Below are positions 48,033-60,290 of a DNA stretch of 64,000 nucleotides, one piece after another. The stretch's first letter is position 1. Each line of letters starts with the position of its first letter. Source of the stretch: Iris pallida. Its lineage: Eukaryota > Streptophyta > Magnoliopsida > Asparagales > Iridaceae. The stretch covers positions 18,491,242-18,555,241 of the forward strand of contig JANAVB010023996.1 of the NCBI GenBank assembly GCA_029216955.1, read 5' to 3'. A program made the translations under genes and the position numbers. The notes under the pieces were generated by a model, which did no database searches, was not told the origin of the DNA, and saw nothing but the letters and a program-made list of their open reading frames with translations.

Positions 48033-49981
48033 ATGATGGCTGGCCGTGGTCGTGGTGCCGGTGGTGGACGTCGCGGTGGTGGTGGTGGTGGTGGTGGTGG
48101 TGGTGGTTGTAGTGGTGCTGGTGGTCGTGGTCGCATTCAATCTTCCCGGGATGTGACCCCATCCAGTGACCCCGACCCGGAGAGTACCCCGGGCACAGAC
48201 GTATCCCACCGTCGATCGACCACTTTATCGTGGCATGAGTCCGGATCTGCTAGCGGATCCGTTCCGCGCGCTATCGGACCCACCAGCAGTGAATCCACCA
48301 GTAGATCCCCCAGTTACTGCACAATGGGCCCCGGAGTCCCCATACTCGGTTCTATTCGGTTACTGGAGAGTACATATGCAGACCCGCGGATCCTCCGACG
48401 GCACCAGAGAGGCCGAGAGGCGAGTTCCGACGAGAGCTATAGCCTGCGGGGACCTCGTAAGTATATTTAAGATAATTTATTACATTTCTTTCATTTATTC
48501 AAGTTAATAATCCAGTCGTTTCTTTTTTGTAGGTTTTTTCGTTTAATGTTGCCAGGGCTTTTGGAGAAATTATCAGGACTGACATCCATGGTCCCTACCT
48601 CAACTTTTTGTCGGTGCCCCCAAACTTGAAGCTCGCCTGGCTCGACGAGTTGAGAATATATATCTATATCTTCTGGTTAATTATTAGTTACGCTTTAATC
48701 AACAATTTTTAAATTACGTGATAATTGAATTTCTATGTTAGACAACGTACTGGTGGCCCCCCATCGCGAGGACGCGATCTGCAGGACCTATAGAAGCGCT
48801 GCCTCGAAGAAGATACGGGATATGATTCATGACCTGAAAATGGGACATACGAGGCCGAATTGGATCTGGCAGGAGTATTATGAGGACCTCTTAGGTATGA
48901 TGAATACTCCTGCGTACAAGAAGAAATCGGAGAAGGCGAAGGCGAACCGACCGGCCGCGGGGCTTCATACGGGGGGATCAAGGCTCCACGCAGCGACGCT
49001 TGCAGATCTGCTGAGATACCGTAAATTCATTTCACTATCGAATTAGGTATTATTAATATACGGAGTTAATTAAGTTCTACGAAAATTTTGTATGCAGGCC
49101 TAACGGGCGGTGAAGGAGGAAAGGGCGCCAAAATCGGTCACCATGCACGACGTGTTCCAGCATACGTACAAAAGACGGAAGGACGGGAGCTTCGTCGACG
49201 AGAGGGCCAAGGAGACTGATGTAAGTACTTATGTTTATGAGATTTACGTTAGAATTAAAAGTATTCGGACTATAACTTAGGTAAACTTAGGATTCACACT
49301 TAACTTAGTGAAACATAGGATTTAGATTACAACTTAGGGAAATCTTATAATATAAACACATTCATTTGATAGGCTGCGTATCGTGAGGCCCTTAGTCGGG
49401 CTCAGTTAACTGACACTGAGGATGTCGGTGAAACGACGCCCGCCCGAACGCCCTCTTCTTCGGCCGCTCGTAAAGACTTGTTCGTAGATACCGTCGGCGG
49501 CTTTAAGAAAGGGCTCCTGTACGGAGTCGGCTCCCTAGGGCCGTTGCACATGACGACGCAGAGATTTCCACCGATACCGCCTCCTCCCGTGGCCCCGGAA
49601 GATGATGATGTTAGGTCGCAGCTTATGTAGCTGCACGAGGCGATGTCATCCTTGCGGGAGCAATTTGCCACATACTTTCTGCCTCCGTCTGCTGCTGCCG
49701 GTCCGTCTGCTGCTGGTTTCGGTCCGTCTTCTACTGGTGCCGGTCCGTCGACTGCTGGTGTCGGTCCTTCTTTCGTGGGTCATCATTCTTTCAACCCTGC
49801 TGCCCCTCTTGTACCGCCTCCGACTGTAACGACACACCTGGATCTCATGTTGCCAGAGCAGCTACGCCGACTTCTGAGCAGTGTCTACGACGATTTGCTA
49901 CCATACCTAGTGGAGGAATATATTCGTCGGTCGCAGCAGGGATTACCACCACCGGGCAATCGAACTCCTTATCCTCCTTAA
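48033..49981 (+). pseudogene. CACTA second gene, Transposase_24/Ptta_En_Spm-like
   Basis: Probable exons 48033-48453, about 48532-48645, 48732-49040, 49097-49219 and 49372-49981. The first is Gly/Arg-rich (GGGGG run) then Ser/Pro-rich. The middle has the pattern usual for plant CACTA second ORFs: WWPPHRED-like, then TYRSAASKKIRDM, NWIWQEYYEDLL, YKKKSEKAKANR and HTGGSR. The last is Pro/Ala-rich with PSAAAGPSAAG-type repeats. A TAG at 49627-49629 and a frame change in a C run near 48758 suggest it is no longer intact. In maize the comparable product (TnpA) binds subterminal repeats. Confidence 0.7.
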
Positions 49982-50310
49982 AGTATTATAATTAAGAAAA
50001 TTTTGAATATTTGTGGGAGTTTTGGATTATTTGTGCTATGATCGGATTATAACGACGGATATTAGGTTACTCTTCAGGATAATTGATGTCTATTTTGTAT
50101 TAATTTGGTTTGGTCTATGTGATTCTTGGATAATTGGTGTGCATTAAATTCTTATGTGCATATTTGGTCTATATGATTCTTGGATAATTGATGTGCATTA
50201 TATATTTAGTTTATGTGATTGTTGGATAATTGGTGTGCATTATATATTGGTTTGGTTTATGCATATTTTTGTGAACATGGAAAGTGCTGTAATTTTTTTT
50301 TAAAAAAAAT
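49982..50310 (+). other. AT-rich stretch after the CACTA second gene
   Basis: No ORF. Imperfect repeats of a GATTGTTGGATAATTGGTGTG-like phrase occur at about 50120-50250. It is probably the 3' UTR of the second gene. Confidence 0.5.
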
Positions 50311-50317
50311 CTCAGTT

Positions 50318-51066
50318 AGCGACGGACTAGTGACCGGTTAGCGACGGATATTTCCAGTTTCCGACTAATTTTCGACGGAATTTCCGTCGCTAACTACTGT
50401 TTCCAGGTAGCGACGGGTGGTCGACGGAATATCCGTCGGCATGGTTCTGGTGGTATATAATTCGACGGAATAGCGACGAAAAATCCGTCGCCAAGGCGAC
50501 GGTTAATCAGCCACTAATCAGTTGCTCTCTCGACGGCGTAGTGACGGAAAATCCGTCGACAAGGTTCTGGAAATTCTTCACATTTCCAGAACAATGGCGA
50601 CGAATAATCCGCCACTAATCAGTCGCTCTGTCAACGGCGTAACGACGGAGTAGCGACGATTTATCCGTCGCCAAGGTTCTGGAAATGTCAAGCATTTCCA
50701 GAACATGGTCGACGGATAATCCGTTAGTATTCCATCGCTAATCCGTCCTTTGTTAGCGGCGGCGATCGACGGACTAGCGATGGAATGATACCCTCTGATA
50801 CACTGTTACGACGGTTTATCGACGGACTATCCGTCGCTTGCGTCTACACAGTTAAGTATTTAATACTTGAAATGGACGAAAGCCCGTCGGAAAGTCGTCG
50901 CTAATGCATCATATTGTGATATTCCGTCGCACTTCGATTACTTAGAGACGAATTATTATTAGCGACGAGCTGATTGCCGACGGATTATTTTGGCCAAGAT
51001 TCGTCAGCGATCGGTCGCTAATAATGATTGTTGACGGATTGGCGACGGATGTGGCCGTCGCTAAAT
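50318..51066 (+). repeat. CACTA subterminal repeat array
   Basis: Dozens of short AGCGACGGA and CCGTCGCTA motifs in both orientations, many forming small hairpins, over about 750 bases before the terminal inverted repeat. CACTA subterminal arrays are binding sites for the element's TnpA-type protein. Confidence 0.85.
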
Positions 51067-51245
51067 GGACATATTTTGGTAGTGTTCAAAGTCTTCGACT
51101 TTTCATCAGAGAGGAGATCTTCAAAAGCCTGCTAGTCGAAGCGTACGACCAACATGTCTTGAGAAACTCCCAGCAAGTTGTCATCAGATTACGTCACTGC
51201 CTTCTAGTTGGAGGAGAAGGTAGTCCCCAGCAGAGTCGCCATTTT

Positions 51246-51990
51246 GTTCGACGTAACAAAATATTGAACGAACTTTTTGCTTTATTGATTGTATAAGGTA
51301 TCTGTGTACAAAGAAGGAAGTCCTAAACATGATATTCTAAGTACAGGGAGAAGAGGTTTCTAGGAATGTATGATGGTGGAGATCGAGCACTACAGCGTCT
51401 CCTTTACTCCGTTGATGATCTGACGACGAATCAACCTTGCTATGGCTCTTTAGCGCCTTTGATGGGACTCTGGGGTCACCGATCAAGAGGCTGTTTGGAT
51501 GAGAAGAACCCTTGAAGATGGTTGCTTGGTTGGTTCTTTGGTTGATATGTGAATGAGGTTGGTCGACTCTTCGTGGATGGAGATTGCTGCTCCTTTGAAG
51601 ATTGTCGATTGTCGATGTTCCCTCTGTCGATTTTTGATCTCTGGTGGAAAAAGAACTCATTCTATTTATAGAGAACCAAGCACATATGCGATGTGCATTA
51701 GGGTTCCTGAGATATGAAAGAATCGGCCGTTATTACACGGTGCGGGCTTCTGCGGTGCTGACACGAGGCAGACATCGAGATTTCCCTCAAACAAGATCTC
51801 TGGTGGTTATAAACATAACCGAAGGAGGTAACACGTGGCGAGTGCTGATTTGTTTGCTCGGATACAACCGAGTAAATTTTGGTATTTTATCTTAGATTTG
51901 GGGTCTAATTGATCCTCATCTAAGATTTAAATCAATCTGATATGATATCAATCATGATTTTATCCCAATCTTCTCTACAAGAGGCAGTTT
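51246..51990 (-). repeat. LTR of fragment X (approximate limits)
   Basis: TATAAATAG on the minus strand at 51670-51662, followed by a leader homologous to that of LTR Y (for example TGCGCATCGCATATGTGCTC-like sequence upstream of both boxes). The right-hand start is not clear. GTTTGTTTAAAC at about 51988-52001 is shared with Y. Confidence 0.6.
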
Positions 51991-52345
51991 AAACAAACCA
52001 ATTGGCGTGGACCCATGCTTCCTGTGCCTCTGGTGAGGACTAAGTGCTGCTATGCTTCTGTGGCGACGAGTAGACCGTGCTTCTGGAGATGATGGAACCT
52101 CTGTGCTTTCTGGCGACGAGTGGACTTGGCTTCGAATGACGACGAGACTTCTGTACGTATAGAGTAACTTACTAAGCTGTGTTTCGGGCTACCAGAGTCA
52201 CTATGCTGTAGGCGACAAGTAGGCTTGTGCTTCAGGTTAGCAAGGTTATTGTGCTTCTGGAGCAACATGTTGACATATATTGGTTCCGATGGAAGTTTCC
52301 AAGTCTCTTGTAGAGAAGTGACTTAAGCTTCTGATCCAGAGCAGA
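51991..52345 (-). repeat. Short repeats (GGCGACGAGT/CTTCTG) beside LTR X
   Basis: Repeated phrases containing GTGCTTCTGG and GGCGACGAGTNGACT at intervals of roughly 30-60 bases. The reverse complement matches the array at 55640-55990 beside LTR Y. Confidence 0.65.
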
Positions 52346-53839
52346 TGACTGCACCGTGGGAATGGAGATGGTGTGAGCATATCACCATCATGCGCCTCAT
52401 GCAGATGCAGGTAAGTAGCTGCGCCTCCGAACAGTGGAGACGTTGGCTTCAAACGGAAGGGTATGACACCCTTGCGCATCTGAGATTGACGCAGGCAGAC
52501 AATTATGCCTCTGGAGTTCAGATATTGGCTTCGGGAATAAAGGAAGGGGAGGAGGGCCCTACCACCATCTTGTTCCTGAGGTTGGTGCAGGCAGGTGGCT
52601 GCACCTCTGGCTTGAAGACTCTGGCTTCTTCAAAGTAAAGAGCGATAAATACCCGTTCTTTAAGCACTTCCCTCTTAATTGCCACTGTAATATAAAGAAT
52701 TTCAAGGGTCTGTGACCAACATTCAAAGTGCCGAGTCTTAGGTTTGTCCCATTAATGTAGGAATTTTGACTGTCGGCCATGTGGTGTGTGCTCTAGGCCA
52801 CTCTCGGTCCTATAAAAGGGGAAGTTCTCCTCAGAAGAGTCGCTGTCTTCTTCTCGACATCCTTCACCACCATGCGAGATCCAAACTTAACGTAGAGCGG
52901 CGATCGGCCTTGTATAAGTTGGTTGCTGGTTGAGGCTTTTGTCGTTTGTAGGAGCCACATTCTTATGGTGGAACTTTGTCTAGAAGGAATCATCACTGCC
53001 CTTGAAAACTATACAAATGTCTTTCTTAGGGAGTTCGATTCTGGACGACGTCTGAAGGACGTGGGAGATCCAAGCCACGAGCTCGAGATCGGTCTCTCAC
53101 CCGATGAATAGCCGTTGTGCTCTGCCTTGATCTTTGGGAGCAATGGTGCTTCGCCGTGTTGTGGTTCTGGGTCTTCCACTGCTTCAGTATATATTGGAGC
53201 TCTAGCTTCTCTTGGTGACAAGGGGGTTGGCTCTAATGACGTTATGAGTCAGTGGAGAGGAGACTTTGATGTAGACAATGCATTTCTCTTCTGCCCATGA
53301 CGATCACACTGTGAAGGCTGGCCATTGAAGACGATCCTTCCCTTATGTTCATAGAAATTTCTATTCTCATCTATGTAACAAAGACCTTGTAATTGATCCT
53401 TGTAAATGAGATTCAAGAAACTTCTTTCTTATGTACTTGCGATAGGCCTGTGTAATAGACCCTTGTAGCTATGATCAATAAGAAGAGTGCTTTTTCTAAA
53501 CTTCATCCTGAGAATGTCTTCGTCCTTGGTTGGTCTGCGCATCTCACTGTCTGCACCTCTGTGATGTTAGGTTGGTAGTGGGGACACTAACCTGTGCCAT
53601 ATGTCATCTGGACCATGGTAGGAAGAGGGTAGGCGACGAAAGCACCCTCCTGTGTGTTGCATCAGCTATAATTTTTCGTGTTTCTACACCTGGTTGATAA
53701 TCAGTTTCGAGTCACCATAGGCCTCGATGCAGTCAACCCCCGATTGTTTAGCGAGCTGGAGTACAATAAAGAGATGCAGTCAACCTCTAATTGTTTAGCG
53801 AGCTGGAGTCCGATGATGAGAGTGTTATATTCAACAACG
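52346..53839. other. Diverged non-coding middle of fragment X
   Basis: Short plus-strand ORFs at 52923-53111 and 53115-53300 lie where an antisense gene would be expected by analogy with copies A and Y, and could be its remains. No domain is recognisable. 53300-53839 has no credible ORF; a duplicated phrase (GCAGTCAACC...TTGTTTAGCGAGCTGGAGT) occurs at 53727-53813. Confidence 0.35.
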
Positions 53840-54627
53840 TTATTGGTGAATAACTCGATGAGAGTATGCACGGTGGATGACTAAGCCATTAGGAGTGATG
53901 AGAACGACTCCGATCCCAGCGATGATCTCGCCTTTCGATCCTGTTCTTGAAGTACCGTCAAAGAACATGCACCAAACAGGATTATCTAAGGCGACATTGG
54001 ACTCTAGGACTTCATTAAAAATGTCGTCGTAGAGCTTTGACGTCTCTGGCACAGGATGTGCCGCCAAGAAACCGGCCAATGCTTGGCCTTGGACTATCTT
54101 TTTTGGGACGAACACCATGTCATAAGGAGTCAAAAGTATCGTCCATGTGGCTAATTGCGAGTTTAAAGCCCCTGGCTTAGTCATGACAACTCCGAGGGAG
54201 TTGACTCGGGAGATGACGTGGATTGTCTGTCTGGCCACATAATGGCACATCTTTTGGATGGCGAAGAGCAGAGCGAGATACTCCTTCTCCACAGGATTAT
54301 ACCAATGTTTGACACCAATCATAGTCTTACTAAGATAGTAGATTGCCTGTTCGTGGCCTTCTTTGCTTCTTTGGGCTAGCAAACCATCGAGGGAATGGTC
54401 CACGGCTCGGGTGTATAGCAGAAAGGGCCAACTTACGACCGGTATAACCAGTATTGGAGGACTAGTGAGGTACCTTTTGATGTTGTCGAACGCGCACTGG
54501 CATTCTTCGATCTAGACATAAGAAACCCCTTTCTTTATCAGTTTGGTGAAGGGTTGACATCGACATGAGAGATTTGCTATGAATCTTTTGATATATGCCA
54601 AGCGTCCTTGTAGTCCTCGAAGCTTAC
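53840..54627 (-). pseudogene. Gypsy RT connection/RNase H fragment of X
   Basis: Minus-strand translation starts in the RT thumb (LRGLQGRLAYIKRFIANLS), passes a stop near 54512 (TAG where Trp is expected), and runs through the connection and RNase H (MFFDGTSRTGSKG, IHRAYS) to 53882. It is clearly related to the corresponding parts of A and B but from another family. It is cut on both sides. Confidence 0.85.
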
Positions 54628-55018
54628 TGTAGAAGCATGAAAAAGTACAAACATATCAAAAGCACAGGTAGTGTTTTCACTATAAAAAGCTTTACAAAAA
54701 TGCAGGTACCCAAAAGCACAGACCGAAAATCAAAGTCATAGTTCATAAAGAGTTCTTTATTAAAATCATGTTTACAAGGATCTATTACGGATTCATCATG
54801 ATTACAAGAAAAGAGCTTCTTTACTAAAATCATCTCTACAAGGATCTATTATAGATTTGTCATGAAAAAAGAACTAAAGCACCTAAAAATCTATAAGGGG
54901 TTAACCTTCACAGATGCACAGCCCCCAGACGTGCAGCACTGTCAGGACAAGCCCCTTCCTGAAGCAGCTATTGGATCGAGCATGAACTCAGTCTACAATA
55001 CAGGCTGTGCCACCGCTA

Positions 55019-55760
55019 TTAAGCAGGACAAAGCATATCCTGTGGCTCTTCGGATTGGCCATCAATCCAAATTCGAAAGCTTTGATCTCGAAGACCTCCA
55101 AAATGTTGTTCAGGTTCGAACTCCTTACGCCAAATACTCAAGTGCATCTCAAAACTTAGCAGCAGTTCTTCTACAAGGACAAAGCTTCTTGGGACGAAGG
55201 GATCCACAACCAACTGTCGACTGGTGCAAGGCTAATGGCCGCTTGAAGCTAAGTCGGGATCGAACATGACGGTGGGAATGTTAAGAGGCATAAGGCCCAA
55301 CCCTTCAGAAAATCTTTCATTTATATAGGGTGAGTGTGGTCCAACCCACATGCCATATGGCCGTCGGTCAAAGGCCCCCAAATTAATGGATGAACCTGAA
55401 ACAAAGCATACAGAACCTAATTTAATAGGTTCATTTTGATTAAATCCTAGGCCACTAACTTCTTGGAATTCCTCTAAATGACGGCGGTAATTAAAGAAGA
55501 GGACGACCGAATTGTCCACCAAAAGAGCAGTCATTAATTGCTCATAAAAGACTTCAACAAAACTAGCTCCTTCGTCCCCGAAGCGCAGACAACTGACTGT
55601 GCCCTCTCTTTGACTCAGGACCACAGCCAGCTCGTTCCTTTGATAACGCCCTGGCGATAACCCAAAAGCGTAGTAACTCGTTCATCTTCAAGATGAAGTC
55701 CACTACTCGCCCGAAAGCACAGTGACTTTGTCGCCTCAAGCACAAGTCCACTGCTCGCTC
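55019..55760 (-). pseudogene. Antisense ORF remnant in fragment Y
   Basis: Minus-strand open pieces 55751-55563, 55624-55232 and 55213-55019. The middle piece (130 codons, with FFNYRRHLEEFQEVSGLGF and RPYGMWVGPHSPY) reads like real protein, and the following piece continues it after a stop. A possible AATAAA lies downstream near 54755. I do not recognise a domain. Its position and orientation match the antisense gene of copy A. Breaks make it a pseudogene. Confidence 0.45.
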
Positions 55761-55990
55761 TCAAGCACAATGACTCTGTTGCCTAAAGCACAAGTCTACT
55801 CGTTGCCCTAAAGCATAGTGTCTTCGTCGCCTGAAGCACAACTCCACTTGTCGTCCTAAAACGTAGTGACTCCGTTTCTCGAAGCACAGTCGCCTCGTCG
55901 CTCTAAAAGCGTAGTGACTCCGTCGCATGAAGAATAGTCTACTCGTAGCCCAGAAGCGTAGTGACATAGAAACTTCACCAGAAGCGCAGG
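55640..55990 (+). repeat. Short tandem repeats (CGTAGTGACTC/TCGTCGC) in fragment Y
   Basis: About nine diverged units of roughly 35-45 bases containing AAAGCGTAGTGACTCCGTCGC-like phrases. Related in reverse complement to 51991-52345. Confidence 0.7.
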
Positions 55991-56730
55991 TGGCATGGTT
56001 CCACGGGTATCTTTTCAGATAGTAACCAAATTAGTTTGTTTAAACCACTGCTCTTAAGATATAACAGAGTTCGATTCTGTTGATAACAGCCCTATCCTAT
56101 CAGTTTGTTTAAACCACAGATAAGGATAGACTTTGTTCTCATAAACGAGGGCCATATTCAATCGGTTTGCTTAAATCAATGGCCCCCTAGGATAAGACAA
56201 AATCCAACCTCGGAGATGGGAACGGAATCTGCTTAGGTTCATCCGATCAATAATAAACACACGCCACGTGTCGTTTATTCAGTGTTGATAACTCTCCCAA
56301 AGATCTTGATAAAAAAGAATCCCAGCATCTGCCACGTGTCAGCTCAGTAACAGACCCTACCGTGTAACATCGAGATTCTCTCATATCTCTATGTGCTGCG
56401 TTCCTGCACAATCCTTATGCGCATCGCATATGTGCTCCCCTATAAATAGAACGAGTTTTTCTTCGATAAAGAGGCTTCGAAATCTTTAACTTCGGTACCC
56501 TCTTGGTTGGCAACCCTATAGTTTAAATCACCAACACTAGAAAGCCAAAGCAAGTTCAACTCGTCGTCAAATCGTTAACGAAGTAAAGGAGCCGCTGTAG
56601 TGCTCGATCTCCACCGTCACACTTTTCTAGAAATTTTGTAATTAGATCTCCTGTTTAGGAATCGATTGTACTCTTTTTACGTTTAATATACAAAAAGTTC
56701 GTATAACATTTTTTCCTGGAAAATAAGATG
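55991..56730 (+). repeat. LTR of fragment Y (approximate limits)
   Basis: TATAAATAG at 56441-56449. CACGTG occurs twice (56263-56340). GTTTGTTTAAACC occurs at 56035 and 56106. The end lies shortly before the PBS at 56731. The start is not clear. Confidence 0.6.
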
Positions 56731-56769
56731 GCGACTCTGGTAGGGACTTAATTCTCCTCCAACGAGAAG

Positions 56770-57567
56770 GTGGTGATACAATCTGACAACAACTTGCTGG
56801 GATCTTCTCAGAAGATATTGGTCATGTGTTTCGACCAACAAGCTTTTGAAGATCTCCTTTCTGAGAAGAAGTTGAGTTCTTCAAAATGGTTCATAAAAAC
56901 GAAGAAGACTCGACGCACCTGGGTGCTGAAGGCTGCTACGACGAACAGCACGACGGAGGGGACTGCGCTCCAGAACCCCCTGACCGACGAAGTCCCAAAA
57001 AAGATTTCGGCTGCTGCTAACATGCCGTCTCACTTAGTTCCTACTTTAGAAAAATGTCGCGAGGAGTACGGCTCCCCTATGGCGGGCCTGACGAAGGCAC
57101 AACGTCGAAAGAAGCGTACAATAACCCACCTATGGAGGGAGGAAATTACGAAGTTGACAGAATTGCCTACCCATTTAGGTAAGGCTATGTGGGATTCTGA
57201 ACGTTATGCACCTTCTAGGGGTAACGCAAAAAAATCCAAGACAGTACATGCCATACACGGCAAAAGTGCTATGCCAACCACTTTGTTGGACTTTGAATAC
57301 TACGCACCTTCTAGGGGTAGTATGAAGAAATCCAAGACAGCATTCGCGTCATGCGATTAAAGTGTTATGCCAACAGTAGACCAAAGGCCCATATTTCCAA
57401 TCATGCATGCAGCCAATGGAAAGCTGTCTAAAACTGGCCTGAGTGCTTCTATGCCTCGACCGGTAAAACCCTGTTGTCACTTGAGCGATCATACGCATGA
57501 TTCAAGCCAGGGGGTACCTATCATCGATTTAGACTTGCACGAACTGTGTTCCTGTAAGCATGGATGA
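56770..57567 (+). pseudogene. gag N-terminal region of fragment Y
   Basis: 196 open codons (56770-57360), then after a stop a further open piece to 57567. It contains a duplicated phrase (YAPSRG...KKSKT at residues ~140-155 and ~178-192) and is basic overall. It starts just after the PBS, where Tat-like elements have a long N-terminal gag extension. No capsid domain is reached before the next element cuts in. 57568-57828 shows no ORF. Confidence 0.5.
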
Positions 57568-59379
57568 AGTCTACCTCGTTAGCAACTCTCTGATCAGGAC
57601 CTAAGCGTATTTCACACGCAGGAACTCAGAGAAGGGAAGCATTGTTCATATCCTCACTCCTGCGTACATCTTCCCTACGCACACGAAAGGAGAATAGGGT
57701 TGGAGACTCTAACAAATCCCTGCAAGCGTAAAGCGAGGAAGGGATCTGTAATGCAGTACATGACTAAATCAAGGCACAACTGCACCTAGATCACCATCAA
57801 CTGCTACTGTTGCCAAACAACCGCGTCGTATAACACCCACTTTTCTAAAATAAGGGTAATTTTGAACTTTTATAATTTTGATTAATCAATAATAAGATTT
57901 AACTCATGTTATGATTTTTAGTGATTTTTAATTAATTTAAAACTATTTAAATATTGAAATGTGATTTTGATGATTAACTAGTATAACCCTAGAATTGCTA
58001 ATCCTAGAGACTAACCATGTCCATGGGAGCCTAGTTATGTGATTATAATGTCATATTACTACTTTTATCCTAAGGGTATTTTGGTCATTTTCACAATTTA
58101 GTAAAATTGTGAATTGTATTAATTAAATATGTGCTAATTGTTAGGTTGAGACTTGACCTAGAATCTTTGCCTAATCTAGATTGGCCTTGAGCTTAGAGTT
58201 TTGATTAGGGTAATCTAGTAATGACAAGATTATTAATATCTAGATATTTTTAGGAAAGATATTTACTCTTAGGATATTTGTGAAAAAGAAAGTCTTATGA
58301 CTAGTTGAACCAATAGGAAGGCTTAGAATTGGGTGGACAAGCCCTAGCCACTCATCTACATGTAAAACTAACCCTAATTCATCTAATGACCAGCCATCAA
58401 GTGCCCCCTACCTTCCTATAAAGAATACTTAAGAAAAACCCTTGCCTCTTTTTACCTCTACATAGAACCTTAAGTGCTCTTCTCCAAATTAGAGAGCTTT
58501 CCTCTTTGATTTGATCTCCAAATTCTTACATCCCTCCACCAAAACTTTTATCCAACTTTCTCATACTACAAAGGGAGGGTGCTAGCAAAGATTTGGAGCA
58601 AAGTGCAAGAAGGAGTGTCCTTTTTGGAAGATCTTCGTGTCGGAGCCGTGTCCTTGGGAGTATCATTGGAATTCCACTCCCAATAGGTAAAACCAACCCT
58701 CTAAATTAATTTTCTAGGCATATTAGTTCGTTTTGAATCCATAGGATCTACCCCCATGCATGTACCCCATTTAGATTCAAATTTGAGGCCATTTGGAGCT
58801 CTCTTGAGGATTTTAGATATGTGTCTTGTGTCTTACTTGATAGATCCCAAATTAGGACATCCCATGTGTATGTATGTATGCTAATAGTTTAAGTAGATAT
58901 TTAAATTCAGTTTTAGGATGGTTAGAATGAGTTTTATTTGGATACCTACGTTGGTATCCAAGTATCTTGGCCGACATGTGTTTATTTTGTCCAAAATAAC
59001 TCAAATTCGTCATAATATTCATCCATATTTTTATTAACTAAAGCAACTTAGAAATATCATAACTTTTAACTTAGAACTTCGATATATCTCCAATTTTTTT
59101 AAAAGAATCGTATCAAAGTTATCTTTCCAAATATATGTTTTAATAAGCCAAATTCGTTCTAAAACTTTCTGTAAAATTATTTGAGTATCAGCTGTACGAA
59201 AGACGAACGCGTTTCGGTGTTTTTGCGATTTCGGGAACTTTCGGAAAGCTAACACAAAGGACTACGACATACTTTAATCCTAAAATTTAGTGAAGGCTCA
59301 ATTGGTACAGTATTGGTTTTAAGTAAAAGAGTGACTATACGATATAGACATTTTGTGTAACCTATGAGCCTATGTAGTA

Positions 59380-60290
59380 TGTATATTAAATGAATATAGA
59401 GTATGTAATGCATGATATGTTAGATGAATGAAATGATATATATAATATGTATCCTTTTTACATTAATGTATATATATGGTTGAATGCAAGTATGTAGGAA
59501 TGCAATCAATGTAATGTATGTAAGCAATGCATAAATGTATGAATGAAAGAATGATATACAATGTATGCATGAAAGTATAGAATAAATGTTAGATATGAAT
59601 GCAAGGTATATATGTAATGATAGATATGAATGCATAATTTATAAATAATGTAATACAATATATAATGATAACATGTATGGTAATGTAGAGTATATGATGC
59701 AAGCATGTATATGTCCACTGTTTTTTCTTTTCCTTACATTTTTCCTTCCTTTCCTTTCCATTTCAGTTTTTCCCCTTTTTTCCTCTTCTATTTTTACATG
59801 TTGTATACAATGTATATAATGTATAGATGCATGTAAGTATGTAATATGCATGAATGACATGTATATAATAAAAATAAGTATATGCATGCAACTTAATGAT
59901 ATGTGAATGGATATAATGCATGAACTGAAGTATGCATATATATGAGATATGAATGAATGATATATATGTGTTAAGGTAATGTAATGTATGTATTCACATA
60001 TATTTTGAGTTAAATATATGAGTTTGTATGCATATATTATATGTATGCATGTATGCCGGAATGAATGTAATATAATGTAGAGTATGCATATATGAATATA
60101 ATGTATGCAAGTATATAATGTATTTAAATATGTATGTATGCATCTATGTATGTATGTATAGGTGCATGAATGAATGTAGGTATGCATATATGATATATAT
60201 GTAGGCATGTATGCAATGTATGTATGTATGCATGTATGCAATATAAGTATGTATGTATGCATTTCTATAAACTGAGTTAACCTATAACCT
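59380..60290 (+). repeat. TATG/ATGC low-complexity expansion
   Basis: Long run of degenerate ATGTATGC, TATGAATG and ATATAT units with one CT-rich island at 59725-59790. The 235-codon minus-strand ORF across it is a by-product of the repeat. Confidence 0.8.

Larger units (their letters stand above)
45678..51084 (+). mobile_element. CACTA (En/Spm) transposon, 3' portion
   Basis: Contains the C-terminal half of a TNP2-type transposase, a second spliced ORF, a subterminal repeat array and a terminal inverted repeat whose outermost bases, read inward, are CACTACCAAAATATGTCC (51084-51067). The 5' half, with the catalytic core and left terminus, is missing: the sequence starts inside the transposase exactly at the edge of the LARD-like LTR. 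Confidence 0.9.
51085..54627 (-). mobile_element. Gypsy element fragment X (Tat-like family 2), minus strand
   Basis: On the minus strand: RNase H fragment, diverged middle, short repeats, LTR, a primer-binding site (TGGCGACTCTGCTGGGGAC at 51243-51225) and the beginning of the internal region, cut at 51085 by the CACTA end. The PBS matches the Arg-tRNA type common in Tat-like elements. The first internal bases are homologous to those of fragment Y (56760-56890). Confidence 0.7.
54628..57828 (+). mobile_element. Gypsy element fragment Y (Tat-like family 2), plus strand
   Basis: Contains an antisense ORF remnant, a short-repeat array, an LTR, a primer-binding site (TGGCGACTCTGGTAGGGAC, 56731-56749) and the beginning of gag. 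It is the mirror image of fragment X, so two members of one family lie here in opposite orientation. It is cut at 57829 by the next element. Confidence 0.65.

Noticed and set aside
54862..55269. 135-codon plus-strand ORF
   Set aside because: The opposite strand reads as a better protein that continues across neighbouring pieces, so this looks like its shadow.
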